Made by a program: the position numbers and the translations under genes
Source of the DNA: Acidimicrobiales bacterium
GTDB lineage: Bacteria > Actinomycetota > Acidimicrobiia > Acidimicrobiales > Poriferisodalaceae
DNA length: 64,000 nucleotides
Direction of reading: 5' to 3'
Assembly (NCBI GenBank): GCA_041394185.1
Contig: JAWKIQ010000001.1
Coordinates: 868,001-932,000 of the forward strand
In this document: in pieces, positions 35,399-44,104 of the stretch
Position numbering within the stretch: the stretch's first letter is position 1
Layout of the letters: the number at the start of each line of letters is the position of its first letter
Notes under the pieces: generated by a model
Databases searched by the model: none
The model's input: the letters and a program-made list of their open reading frames with translations, nothing else
Told to the model about the DNA's origin: nothing

Positions 35399-36672
35399 CA
35401 GCCTGCGGCTCCAGTCGAATCGACACCCGGCTCGTCGAGGTTGATCAGGTGACCCATCCGGTCACGCTTGGTTCGCAGATACGCGATGTTTTCGGGCCGG
35501 GGGCTGATCTCGATGGGCACCCGTTCCAGGACCTCGAGGCCGAATCCCTTCAAACCGCCGTACTTCGCCGGATTGTTCGTAAGCAATCTGAGCGACGACA
35601 CACCCAGGTCGACCAGTATCTGAGCGCCGATGCCATATTCGCGGCTGTCGACAGGCAGGCCCAGCTCGAGATTCGCGTCGACTGTGTCGCGGCCCTGGTC
35701 TTGCAGTGAGTAGGCGCGAAGTTTGTGGCCCAGTCCGATTCCACGTCCCTCGTGGCCTCTCAGGTAGACGACGACCCCGACTCCTTCGTCGGCCACCATC
35801 TTCATGGCCGCTTGGAGTTGGGGGCCGCAGTCGCATCGGTATGAACCGAAGACGTCGCCGGTGAGGCATTCGCTGTGCACCCGCACCAGCGGGGCTGGTG
35901 CACTTCCCGGGTCACCCAAGGTGAAGGCAAGGTGCTCGACCCCGTCTAGAACCGAGCGATAGGCGTGGCAGTCGAACGAGCCCCATGGCGTGGGAAGCGA
36001 CGTTGTCACCACTCGCTCGACGAGCTGTTCGGTTGCGTGCCTGTATGCCACGAGGTCGGCGATGGAGATCATCACCAGCCCGTGTTCGTCGGCGAACCGC
36101 CGCAGGGCAGGGGTGCGGGCCATGGTGAGCTTGTCCTCGTCGACAACCTCACAAAGAACCCCGGCAGGGTCGCACCCTGCCAGCCGCGCGAGATCTACGG
36201 CCGCTTCGGTATGCCCGGCGCGCTTCAGGACTCCTCCGTCGCGGGCCTGGAGAGGCAGGATGTGACCCGGCCTGGCGAGGTCGTCCGGCCGTGTCGCCGG
36301 GTCGACCAGCGAGACGATGGTTGCGGCGCGATCGTGGGCCGAGATACCCGTGGAGGTGCCCTCGATCTTGTCGATGGTGACCAGAAATGCTGTGCGCATC
36401 GACTCGGTGTTGTTGGCCACCATTGGTGGCAGTTCGAGTTGGGCCGCCCGTTCGCCCGTTATCGCCGTGCATATCAGCCCCGACGTGTGCTTGAGGAAGA
36501 AGGCCATCGCCTCGGGGGTGGCGTGCTGGGCGGCCATGATCAGGTCGCCCTCGTTCTCGCGGTCTTCGTCGTCGATCACGACCACTATTTCGCCGCGGCC
36601 GATGGCAGCAATGGCTTCGGGGACCGTATCGAGCAAGGTCGCGTTGGGCCGCTCTTGGGTGTCGGGGCTCAT
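35398..36672 (-). CDS. ribBA: Bifunctional 3,4-dihydroxy-2-butanone-4-phosphate synthase / GTP cyclohydrolase II
   Basis: The 424-residue fusion has the RibB half (about 1-205) with VIDDEDRENEGDLIMAAQHA and GHTEAAVDLARLAG, and the RibA half (about 215-424) with HSECLTGDVFGSYRCDCG, whose three cysteines bind zinc, and LRGHEGRGIGL. It makes both riboflavin precursors, from ribulose-5-phosphate and GTP. Its ATG overlaps the ribE stop (ATGA). Controlled by the FMN riboswitch upstream of ribE. Confidence 0.96.
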   Translation of the reverse strand: MSPDTQERPNATLLDTVPEAIAAIGRGEIVVVIDDEDRENEGDLIMAAQHATPEAMAFFLKHTSGLICTAITGERAAQLELPPMVANNTESMRTAFLVTIDKIEGTSTGISAHDRAATIVSLVDPATRPDDLARPGHILPLQARDGGVLKRAGHTEAAVDLARLAGCDPAGVLCEVVDEDKLTMARTPALRRFADEHGLVMISIADLVAYRHATEQLVERVVTTSLPTPWGSFDCHAYRSVLDGVEHLAFTLGDPGSAPAPLVRVHSECLTGDVFGSYRCDCGPQLQAAMKMVADEGVGVVVYLRGHEGRGIGLGHKLRAYSLQDQGRDTVDANLELGLPVDSREYGIGAQILVDLGVSSLRLLTNNPAKYGGLKGFGLEVLERVPIEISPRPENIAYLRTKRDRMGHLINLDEPGVDSTGAAG

Positions 36673-37247
36673 GCTGCGCCCTCCAGCTTCCAGGCCAGCA
36701 ACCGTTCGACGTACTTGGCCGTGATGTCGACCTCGATATTGACCGGGTCGCCGACCTGGCGCAGGCCCAGAGTCGTCACCGCCGCAGTGTGGGGGATGAT
36801 CGCCGCACTGAAGCTGTCTTCGTCGACATCTACGACCGTCAGACTGACGCCATCGACGGTGATGGAGCCCTTCTCGACGACGTAACGCATCAGATCGCCG
36901 CCGATTTGCACCCGCAGGTCAGGCGCCGGCTGGGTGACCACTCCCACAGCGTCGACATGGCCTTGAACCAGGTGCCCGCCGAGCCGGTCTTCAAGGCGGA
37001 CGGGTCGTTCGAGGTTGACCCGGTCGGCGATCGAGGCCTTGTCGAGCGATGTCCGCGACAGCGTTTCTTCGCTGACGTCGGCATCCCACCAGCCATCGCC
37101 GAAGGCAACCACGGTCAAGCAGCAGCCGTTGACTGCGATCGAGTCGCCGATGGCGACCGAATCAAGGACGCGTTCGCATCCGAAACGGAAGCGTTGCCGG
37201 TCTATGGCCAGCACGGTTCCGAGCTCTTCCACCATTCCGGTGAACAT
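36669..37247 (-). CDS. ribE: Riboflavin synthase alpha subunit
   Basis: The 192-residue protein starts MFTGMVEELGTV, the invariant riboflavin-synthase N-terminus, and shows the internal duplication of lumazine-binding barrels (INGCCLTVV and VDGVSLTVVDV). It dismutates two lumazines into riboflavin and the pyrimidine. First gene of the rib operon; the GAAAGG ribosome-binding site at 37257-37262 is partly inside a hairpin arm. Confidence 0.95.
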   Translation of the reverse strand: MFTGMVEELGTVLAIDRQRFRFGCERVLDSVAIGDSIAVNGCCLTVVAFGDGWWDADVSEETLSRTSLDKASIADRVNLERPVRLEDRLGGHLVQGHVDAVGVVTQPAPDLRVQIGGDLMRYVVEKGSITVDGVSLTVVDVDEDSFSAAIIPHTAAVTTLGLRQVGDPVNIEVDITAKYVERLLAWKLEGAA

Positions 37248-37307
37248 GAGCGTCTACCTTTCGTCGGTTGTTATCCCGTGGGAACGCGCGCGACGAACGA
37301 CGCCCGC

Positions 37308-37436
37308 GTCCTCACTCCCATCCGGACTTTCACCGTCGGCTCCGGAGTTTCACCGGATCAACCACCCACCCGAAGGTGAGGGCTCGCGGGCTGTAACCGC
37401 CGGTCGGGACTTTCACCCAAACCATCCCGCGAGGAC
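37308..37436 (-). promoter_or_regulatory. FMN riboswitch (RFN element)
   Basis: On the minus strand the conserved RFN blocks appear in order: GGGTGAAAGTCCCGACCGGC, then GGTTACAGCCCGCGA, then CCGGTGAAACTCCGGAGC, then GGTGAAAGTCCGGATGGGAG. P1 closes by GTCCTC (37431-37436) with GAGGAC (37308-37313). Downstream, TTCGTCG (37291-37297) can pair with CGACGAA (37260-37266), overlapping the ribE ribosome-binding site, so FMN probably represses translation initiation. Confidence 0.95.
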
Positions 37437-37449
37437 ATCGCAGGTGTAA

Positions 37450-37740
37450 CAAATGCTAGCCCGATGTCCTGGACGTGCGCGAAGACAGGAAGCCGGGCCT
37501 AGCCGGCTCGTGTGGTTTGGTTCGGTGGTTTGCCGGCCGGTTTTCGTTGTCGTGGTGGTGGTTTGGTCCATTCGCTGATGACGGTGCCATGTCTTGGAGG
37601 CCAGTGGTCTGCGTGTTACGCCGGTCAGGCGGCGCGGTCGTGGTGGTGGGGCAACACGATGCGAGTCGTCGACGCCGGTCGCGGTGGTGGGTGGTGGGCC
37701 CGGCGTGAGGTGGGTGAGGTTCCACGCGTGCTCGCCGGCT
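37450..37740 (-). pseudogene. Possible remnant of an HNH-endonuclease C-terminus
   Basis: Read on the minus strand in shifting frames, this stretch gives LPHHHDRAA followed by HADHWPPRHGTVISEWTKPP, similar in layout to the tail of the clearer DUF222/HNH remnant at 38390-39611 (CPHHHDRLHAM and PDHWQLQDTHGPHRVPKPSS). No open frame is kept and there are internal stops. It may be a second, more decayed copy. Low certainty. Confidence 0.35.
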
Positions 37741-37813
37741 GGCGAGTTCGGTGGGTGGGCGTACGAGCGAGGCCGGTGAGAGTCGGCTGCCGTTGGTGGG
37801 TGCTGCCCGGACA

Positions 37814-38407
37814 GAGCTTCCCCCGCTGGCCGCCGGGTCGCCTGGGCTATGACGGGCGCCCCGAGGTAGGCGACGAACCGGAGGCGAGGCGCTCGGTGAG
37901 GGATGGCAGATCGCCGTGGTTCGACGGTACGGGTCACCCGCTGAGTGAGCTGGGATCGGCGCGGTGCCACAACAGGTGGGCGGCGATCGGCCCATGGCCG
38001 CCGGATCGCCCGCCAGGTATCGCCCGCGAGGATGCCGCGTTGCCGGACCGGGGCCATCGCCGGGTCCAGATGCGCAGCTGGCCATCCTACCCGAGCAGGG
38101 CTGCATCCGAGATCGATCCCGGATGCGCCCTGCTCGGGTAGGATGGCCAACCCACCGACTCTGGACCCGGCGATGGCCCCGGTCCGGCACGCGGGCATCC
38201 TCCGGGGATACCTGCGGGCGATCCGACGTGCATGGCAGATCAGCCGTCCACCGCTTGGGACCCGGCCCGATCGCAGCTCACTCAGCGGGGTGACCCGTAC
38301 CGTCGAACCATCGGCGCGGCATCTCCTGCACCGAGCGCCTCGGCCTCGGCCGTCCCCTGCTGCCCGCCACAAAGGCCCCGGCGATCCGGCGGCCCGTGGG
38401 GGAGCTC
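37814..38407. repeat. Large imperfect inverted repeat (about 0.3 kb arms)
   Basis: The arms 37814-38114 and 38115-38407 are reverse complements with scattered mismatches and small indels, centred near 38114. The innermost 22-bp arms, 38080-38101 and 38127-38148, are identical, and the 25-base spacer between them is itself nearly self-complementary. No transposase or intact gene lies within. Short repeated phrases such as the one at 37917-37955 recur inverted at about 38265-38313. It is either a decayed fold-back element or an artefact; see findings. Confidence 0.75.
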
Positions 38408-39611
38408 GGTTTTGGCACGCGATGCGGTCCGTGGGTGTCTTGGAGTTGCCAGTGGTCTGGTGTGTGGCCCATGACCAGCCGCGTTCATGGCGTGCAAGCG
38501 GTCGTGGTGGTGTGGGCACAACAGGGCGAGGTTGTCGAGGTCCGGTCGATCCGCCGTGTTGGGCCACGGTGGTGTAGGTGGTGGGCCTCACAGCGTGAGG
38601 CTTCGAGTGTCGCAGTGTTTCCATCTGCATGTGCCGTCGCGGACGGCGCAGGGCGAGTTTCTGTGTTGGTGTGGCGTATTCGACGTCAGTAGGCCAGGTC
38701 GAGTTGTTCGGTCTGCCTGTTGGTACCAGGCGTTGATCTGGGCCCGGCACAGCATGGATCGTGCGGTCGATGCGGGTATTTGGGTTCCGTCGAGGGTGTA
38801 GGCCGTGCCGTCGGGTTTGGCGAGTTGGTCGATGTCGATGATGAGGTTCACACAACCCCTGGCCTCTGCGGCGGTGGTGGCGGGTAGGAGTCCGTCTGTG
38901 AGCATGCTTGCGATGACGTCTGCGCCGCGTTGTTGGTGGCTGCGACGTTTTCTGGGGTCTGTGATGGTTCGGCATGTCGTGGTGGAACGCAGCGCGTTCA
39001 CGTCCGGTCGTATTCGGCTTTCAACGCAGCACCGGTGACGGGGTCCAGTGTGGCGGTGAACCAGATCTGTCTTCGTTGTCGATGCCACACGACCCTCGCC
39101 TGCGTCTGCGTTGACGGGCCAGGCGCTCTTCGGGTTTCGCGGGTTTGCTCGCGTTCGGCCGCGAACCGCGGCCTTGGTCTCGTCAGCCGACTGGCCCTTC
39201 GCGTCCGCGAGCAGGCGGGCTTTGGTGTCGTCGGCCAGGTCGGTGTCGGTCAGGTAGTCGGCCTGCTCTGAGTTGATGTCCCGGCTTCCAGCGCCTCGGC
39301 GACATCGGGATTGCCCGCCAGACGCTGTGACCTGGCCTCGGCCTCGCGCTGGGCCTACGCGACGGAGCAGGCGGCCCAGGATCCGGCTTGGACCCAGACC
39401 CTGCCTCGTCTTCGCTCCCGGTGTCGGGTGCTTTGGCCCTTGCGGTTCGCGACCCTCTGACGCCTTGTTCAACGCGGCCAGCAAACGGGCCTCGTGGCCG
39501 TCCAACCGGGCCCTGCACGCGGCGAATGCCACCGAGCTCGGCCTCGAGCCCGGCGACATCCATCAGCTCTAGTTCGTCGGCGCCGCTAAGCACCACCCGC
39601 ACCTCTGTCAC
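38390..39611 (-). pseudogene. DUF222/HNH endonuclease (13E12-repeat type), multiply frameshifted
   Basis: The GTG at 39611 starts MTEVRVVLSGADELELMDVA. The frame then shifts near 39540 (FAACRARLDGHEARLLAALN), and the body follows: DINSEQADYLTDTDLADD, ADVIASMLTDGLLP, CVNLIIDIDQLAKPDG, LDGTQIPASTARSMLC. The HNH part starts DGTCRWKHCDTRS and resumes in other frames as LDNLALLCPHHHDRLHAM. These are the domains of the DUF222-HNH family common in actinobacteria. Several frameshifts and a stop indicate genuine decay. Confidence 0.7.
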
Positions 39612-39711
39612 GCCACAAACCCTAAACAGGGGGTGGGACACCCGACCCAAGCCCACTGAGCGGCGGCGCAAGAACCTCAGTTGTCGCTAAGAGCTGGACA
39701 CCAGCGTCGAC

Positions 39712-40467
39712 TCACAGACCTCGAGCGGCTTCGATCGCGGCAGCGGCGTACTCGGGCCGACAGATGAGCAGGTCGGGCAGGTAAGGATTCTCGTTGTTGT
39801 AGACCAAGGGAGACCCATCCAGACGAGAAGCATGCAGCCCACACGCCAGCGCGACAGCGGCCGGAGCGCAGTTGTCCCACTCGTACTGGCCACCGGTGTG
39901 GGCATAGATATCGGCCTCACCCCGCACCACGGCCATGGCCTTGGCGCCTGCCGAGCCCATGAAAACGAGTTCTCCGCCAAGGGCTTCTGCGATTGCCTCG
40001 GCGGCGGGCCCCGGGCGCGACCTGCTGGCTATGACGCGAGGCGGCCCGCCGTGCGCGTCGGGCATGGCAGGCGCAGGATTGGTGCACAGCGTCATCTCGA
40101 GACCCGGCAGGGCTACGGCTCCCGCCGCCGGAACTCCGTCGATGGTGAGGGCCACGTGAACAGCCCAGTCGGTTCTGGGGATCTCGCCGAACTCGCGTGT
40201 GCCGTCGAGGGGGTCGACGATCCAAACCCGCTTGTGCTCGAGGCGTGCCAGATCGTCACGACCCTCCTCGGACAAGATGGCGTCGTCTGGTCTGACGGCT
40301 CGCAACTGCTCCATGATGAATTCATGGGCCCGCTGATCACCTGCATCCTTGCGCTCGGATGGCTCAGCCTCGGCCATGTCGGCTCGGACCTTTACCAGAA
40401 GCTCACCCGCGAGGGTGGCGATAGCGGACGCTACGGCGTGATCGTTCGAATTCTGCACGTCTGACAC
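39712..40467 (-). CDS. Inositol-monophosphatase-family phosphatase, CysQ-like
   Basis: About 251 residues from the GTG at 40467. Metal-binding motifs are LSEEGRDD, WIVDPLDGTREFGEI and YEWDNCAPAAVA, in the order of the lithium-sensitive phosphatase family; the DGTREF form favours 3'(2'),5'-bisphosphate nucleotidase (CysQ), which clears PAP from sulfate assimilation. An inositol monophosphatase is the alternative. A longer frame to 40569 would overlap the divergent EamA gene. Confidence 0.87.
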   Translation of the reverse strand: MSDVQNSNDHAVASAIATLAGELLVKVRADMAEAEPSERKDAGDQRAHEFIMEQLRAVRPDDAILSEEGRDDLARLEHKRVWIVDPLDGTREFGEIPRTDWAVHVALTIDGVPAAGAVALPGLEMTLCTNPAPAMPDAHGGPPRVIASRSRPGPAAEAIAEALGGELVFMGSAGAKAMAVVRGEADIYAHTGGQYEWDNCAPAAVALACGLHASRLDGSPLVYNNENPYLPDLLICRPEYAAAAIEAARGL

Positions 40468-40510
40468 GGTAGGCCCGTCGGCCGAGGTGGGTGCGGATCG
40501 AGTTGTTCGA

Positions 40511-40516
40511 TACGGT
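40511..40516 (+). promoter_or_regulatory. Putative leaderless -10 box of the EamA transporter gene
   Basis: TACGGT, 6 bases before the ATG at 40523; it favours this start over the in-frame GTG at 40487. Confidence 0.42.
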
Positions 40517-40522
40517 GACCCG

Positions 40523-41389
40523 ATGCCCGAAGCACGCCACAGGGGATGGGCACTCGCGGCCGTGGGCATGCTGCTGGTGTCGACAGACTCGTTCTTCGTG
40601 CGCCTGTCTCATGCCGGCGGCGTGGACATGGCCTTCCTGGTTGCAGCGGTTTCGCTTCCTGTCTACCTGGTTCTCAACAGGCGTCTGGAGCCTACGAAAC
40701 CGCTCGACGTGATCAGGGCCGCTCCGGCTGCGTTCGCCTCGGTGGCCCTTCTGGGCGGCGTCAGTCAAACCGCCTTCATCGTCGCCGTTACCCGCACCGA
40801 TGTCGCCAACGTCGTAGCCATAGTGGCGTCGGCGCCGGTGATGGCCGCACTGTTCGCCTGGGCGTTCCTGAGCGAGCAGACCCCAGGACGCGTGTGGGCT
40901 GCCATAGCAGTGACCGTGCTGGGTGTCGCGATCGTGGTCAGCGGATCGATCGGAGCCCCCAGGCTCGACGGCGACCTGACCGCCCTGGCGGCAATCGCAG
41001 CGTTTGCTCTCAGCATCGTGGTGTGGCGAAGGAACCCAGATCTCAGCCGTTTCGTGGGCCTGGCCGGTAGCGCCGGCGCGACGTTGCTGATGACGGCGCC
41101 ATTCGCCGATCCGCTGGGCCTGGATGTGCGGGCCTACTTGTGTGCTGCGGCGATGGGTCTGCTGTTCAACACGGCCGGTCGAATAGCCCACAGCAACGCG
41201 CCCCGATTTGCGCCGTCGTCGGAGGTCGCACTGTTCACTCCGGTCGAGACCGTTGCGGCCACCCTGTGGGCATGGCTGGCATTCGCTGAGGTTCCGGAGG
41301 CGACGACCATGGTGGGGGCAGCGGTGATCGTCGCCGGGGTGTTGTACGGAACGTTGGCGGCGAGCCTGCGTCCCCGACTGCCGCGCTAG
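40523..41389 (+). CDS. EamA (DMT superfamily) transporter
   Basis: The 288-residue protein starts MPEARHRGWALAAVGMLLV and has about ten hydrophobic helices in two EamA repeats (the first ends near VTVLGVAIVVSG, the second near GAAVIVAGVLYGTLAA). These carriers exchange or export small metabolites. The stop shares CTAG with the stop of the convergent MFS gene, so the two overlap by four bases. Confidence 0.9.
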   Translation: MPEARHRGWALAAVGMLLVSTDSFFVRLSHAGGVDMAFLVAAVSLPVYLVLNRRLEPTKPLDVIRAAPAAFASVALLGGVSQTAFIVAVTRTDVANVVAIVASAPVMAALFAWAFLSEQTPGRVWAAIAVTVLGVAIVVSGSIGAPRLDGDLTALAAIAAFALSIVVWRRNPDLSRFVGLAGSAGATLLMTAPFADPLGLDVRAYLCAAAMGLLFNTAGRIAHSNAPRFAPSSEVALFTPVETVAATLWAWLAFAEVPEATTMVGAAVIVAGVLYGTLAASLRPRLPR

Positions 41390-42580
41390 GAGGGGCGCAG
41401 CAGCGGTATCAGGAACGAGGTGCCCAACGCTGCCATGGCGGCGGCAAACCCAATGGCCCAGCCATAGCCCAAGCCGTCTATCAACACGCCTGCGATGGGT
41501 GGCCCGCACAGGCTGCCGACCGCCGCCGACGTGTAGAGGGTGCCCAGCACGCCACCCAGGCCATCGAGCCCCATACGTTCGGCCACCACGGCAGGCGACA
41601 ACGCGATGAAGCCGCCATATCCCAGCCCCAACACCACGGTGTAGAGGACCAGTTGCGGGTAGCGCTCGCCAGCCGTCAGCCAGATGAGATGGGCCAACGC
41701 CATGGTGGCGAAAGAACCGACGTAGAGCCCTATGGCCCCGACGCGGTCGGCGATACCGCCCAGCACGAGTCGACCCACAACGCTGGTACCGCCTATCAGC
41801 CCGATCAGCAGCGCTGCCGAGCCGTCGCTGGCACCCCGGTCAGACGCATAGTCGGCGATGAACACGAACGGTATGAACAGCCCGAAGGTCGCAGAGGCTC
41901 GACATGTAGAGCTTGCGGAAGTCTGACACGCGGGCCAGCTCACGCAACGGCTTGGGCGGCGCCACCGGTGGTGCCGCCGGACCCTTCTGCGCAACCGCGG
42001 CCACGCACAACAGCAGCAGTCCTCCGCCGATTCCGAACACCACGTAGGTGTCGCGCCAACCGATGGAGTCGATGAGGCTGGCTGCCAGGGGAGCGCCCGC
42101 AAGGGTGCCCAGCCCGATGCCGGCCACCGCGACGCCCAGCGCCGTAGCCCGCTTGCGCTCGAACCAGCCGCCGACTGTGGAGACCATCGGCACGTAGCCG
42201 CACGCGACCGCAAAGCCGACACCCAGCCCACACGTCAGGTAACCCAACCAGATGGAGCTGACCCTGGAGGTGGCCAACAGGCCGGCGCACAACGACGCCG
42301 CGGCCGCCAGCACCACCGGCCGAGGTCCGACGCGGTCGGCCCACCGGCCGGTGAACAAGCCGAAGAAGAACGACATGCTGACGGTGAGCGAGAAGACGAA
42401 TGCCGTAGCGCTGCTGCTGGTGCCGAATTCGTCGCTCATCTCGCGAAAGAACGCCCCGAAACTGTAGGCAACGCCGAACACGGCAAAGGTCGAGACCGCC
42501 GCCGCTGCGGCGACGACCCACGCCCGGGCCCCGTCTACCCTGTGTTGCCCAACGGCGGTTTCCCCCACAGCCGACATCAT
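41386..42580 (-). CDS. MFS transporter (oxalate/formate antiporter-like), frameshift near 41895
   Basis: The N-terminal half, from MMSAVGETAVGQHRVDGARA, contains six hydrophobic segments with GRWADRVGPRPVV as the MFS loop signature. The C-terminal half (TFGLFIPFVFIADYASDRGA ... SFLIPLLRPS) follows in another frame. Joined, it is about 400 residues with twelve helices. The matching second signature GGIADRVGAIGL supports one gene. Monocarboxylate transport is a reasonable guess only. The single break is probably an indel error. Confidence 0.8.
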
Positions 42581-42639
42581 CGACCATCGACCCGGTAACG
42601 ACCCAATCGCATCGACGGGTCGAGCCAGAACGGAGCGCA

Positions 42640-43536
42640 ATGACCGAGCAACGCAACCCAGGGCAGGTCAGGTTCGGTTGGCTGTCGCCCGTCATCGGCA
42701 ACCGGTGGAGCGACCACAAGCCGATCGTCATGTACCAGGAGCAGCACATTCTGCCGACGGCGGTTCAGCACTTCGACAGTTTGTGGATCGCCGATCACTT
42801 CTATGGCTTCGACGCCAAGACCGATCCGTTCATGGAAGCCTGGACCACACTCACCTGGCTGGCGGCCAAGTTCGACGGCATCGAGTTGTGCCACCACGTG
42901 CTGGGGCACGGCTACCGGCCCCCGGCGTTGACGGCCAAGATGGCGGCAACCCTGCAGGTGCTGTCGGGAAACCGGTTCGTGCTGGGAATCGGCGCGGGCT
43001 GGCGCGACCACGAGTACGAGGCGTACGGCTATGAGTTTCCTCGACCGTCGGTGCGCTTTGCCCAACTGGAAGAGGTCATCGACATCTGCCGCCTGATGTG
43101 GACCGAGGACGAACCGAGCTACCAGGGGCGCCATTTCCAGATCTCGGGGGCATCGGCACCGCCGCTTCCCGAAGTGGTTCCGCGTGTTTGTATCGGTGCC
43201 AGCGGTGAGAAGGTCGGCCTGCCCCTCGTGGGCCGCAAGGCAGACATCTGGAACGGCTCGTCGCGCGGCTCAGACGACGACTGGCGGCGCAAACTCGACA
43301 TAGTCATGACCTCGGCAGCGGCCGCCGGCCGCGACCCGATGGACATCGAGGTCAGCACCACCCTCGAGCGGTCGCTGCCAACCGACGATCAACAGTCACA
43401 GGCATTGCTGGACGAGCTTTCACACCGCGTTGAGTTGGGCGTTCGCCATTTCGTGATGGATTTCGGACATCCGGAGACCGCCGAACACATTCTCAGGTTC
43501 GTCGAGCAGGTGATGGTGCCGCTGCGCCAGGGCTGA
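42640..43536 (+). CDS. LLM-class (luciferase-like) flavin-dependent oxidoreductase
   Basis: The 298-residue protein starts MTEQRNPGQVRFGWLSPVIG and has the TIM-barrel segments DSLWIADHF, LGIGAGWRDHEYEAYG and LEEVIDICRLMW, typical of bacterial luciferase-like or F420-dependent enzymes of actinobacteria. FMN versus F420 use cannot be told. It diverges from the MFS gene with a 59-base gap. Confidence 0.9.
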   Translation: MTEQRNPGQVRFGWLSPVIGNRWSDHKPIVMYQEQHILPTAVQHFDSLWIADHFYGFDAKTDPFMEAWTTLTWLAAKFDGIELCHHVLGHGYRPPALTAKMAATLQVLSGNRFVLGIGAGWRDHEYEAYGYEFPRPSVRFAQLEEVIDICRLMWTEDEPSYQGRHFQISGASAPPLPEVVPRVCIGASGEKVGLPLVGRKADIWNGSSRGSDDDWRRKLDIVMTSAAAAGRDPMDIEVSTTLERSLPTDDQQSQALLDELSHRVELGVRHFVMDFGHPETAEHILRFVEQVMVPLRQG

Positions 43537-43555
43537 GCCGCCGCGGCTCAGCCGG

Positions 43556-44029
43556 TTACCACTCGAGGAACTTCTCAGGCAGGCACTCGGACTCGTTGTT
43601 GTGCGCCACGGGGAACTTCACGGCGGTGCCGTCAGCGAACGCGACGATGACCTTGTCGCTGTGCCCACCATCGCCGCTCTCCTCGTCCCACACCAGAGCG
43701 ATCACATCGTCCTTGTCGTACGCGGCCAGGATGCGAGTCGGGTTCATCGCGGGCGCCACCACGTTGGTGACGACCATGCGGCGGTTCGTCAAACACACAT
43801 AGAAGTTGCCGCTTGGGAACGTCGCTGCACGGCCACCATTGTCAGGGGGGCGGCCCACCCTGTGTCTGGCGAGTGCTCTGCCCACGAAGCCCCCGACGTC
43901 TGCCGCTCTCAGGCGCTGGGTGGCTGCGCCGTCAGCGCTTGCACATGCACACAGCATCGACTCGCCAGGCAACAGCCGGAGCTTTGCCCTCGCCTCCTCA
44001 ACTCGCGACTGGACCTTCACCATGGTCAT
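43556..44029 (-). CDS. Hypothetical protein, possible PH-like domain
   Basis: The 157-residue protein starts MTMVKVQSRVEEARAKLRLL with GGGAGGTGA upstream. The C-terminal half reads as alternating strands: GNFYVCLTNRRMVVTN, DKDDVIALVWDEE, DKVIVAFADGTAVKFP. The LTNRRMVV phrase resembles bacterial PH-like (YokE/bPH) domains. There is no membrane segment or catalytic motif. It diverges from the class V aminotransferase gene. Function unknown. Confidence 0.7.
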   Translation of the reverse strand: MTMVKVQSRVEEARAKLRLLPGESMLCACASADGAATQRLRAADVGGFVGRALARHRVGRPPDNGGRAATFPSGNFYVCLTNRRMVVTNVVAPAMNPTRILAAYDKDDVIALVWDEESGDGGHSDKVIVAFADGTAVKFPVAHNNESECLPEKFLEW

Positions 44030-44092
44030 CAGAGACTCACCTCCCATCTGACCTTCTGGTCGGACACGAGCGGGGCGATATGAGCCTTTCGG

Positions 44093-44098
44093 TACGCT
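44093..44098 (+). promoter_or_regulatory. Putative leaderless -10 box of the class V aminotransferase gene
   Basis: TACGCT, 6 bases before the ATG at 44105. Confidence 0.42.
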
Positions 44099-44104
44099 GT
44101 TTCC

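Noticed and set aside
37413..38975. 520-codon minus-strand frame across the palindrome
   Set aside because: The translation is low-complexity and Arg/Pro/Thr-rich, and covers parts of the inverted repeat; fragments of HNH sequence appear in other frames instead.
41386..42580. Two separate small transporters
   Set aside because: Each half has six helices, the halves carry complementary MFS signatures, and they meet at one frameshift; one gene is the simpler reading.
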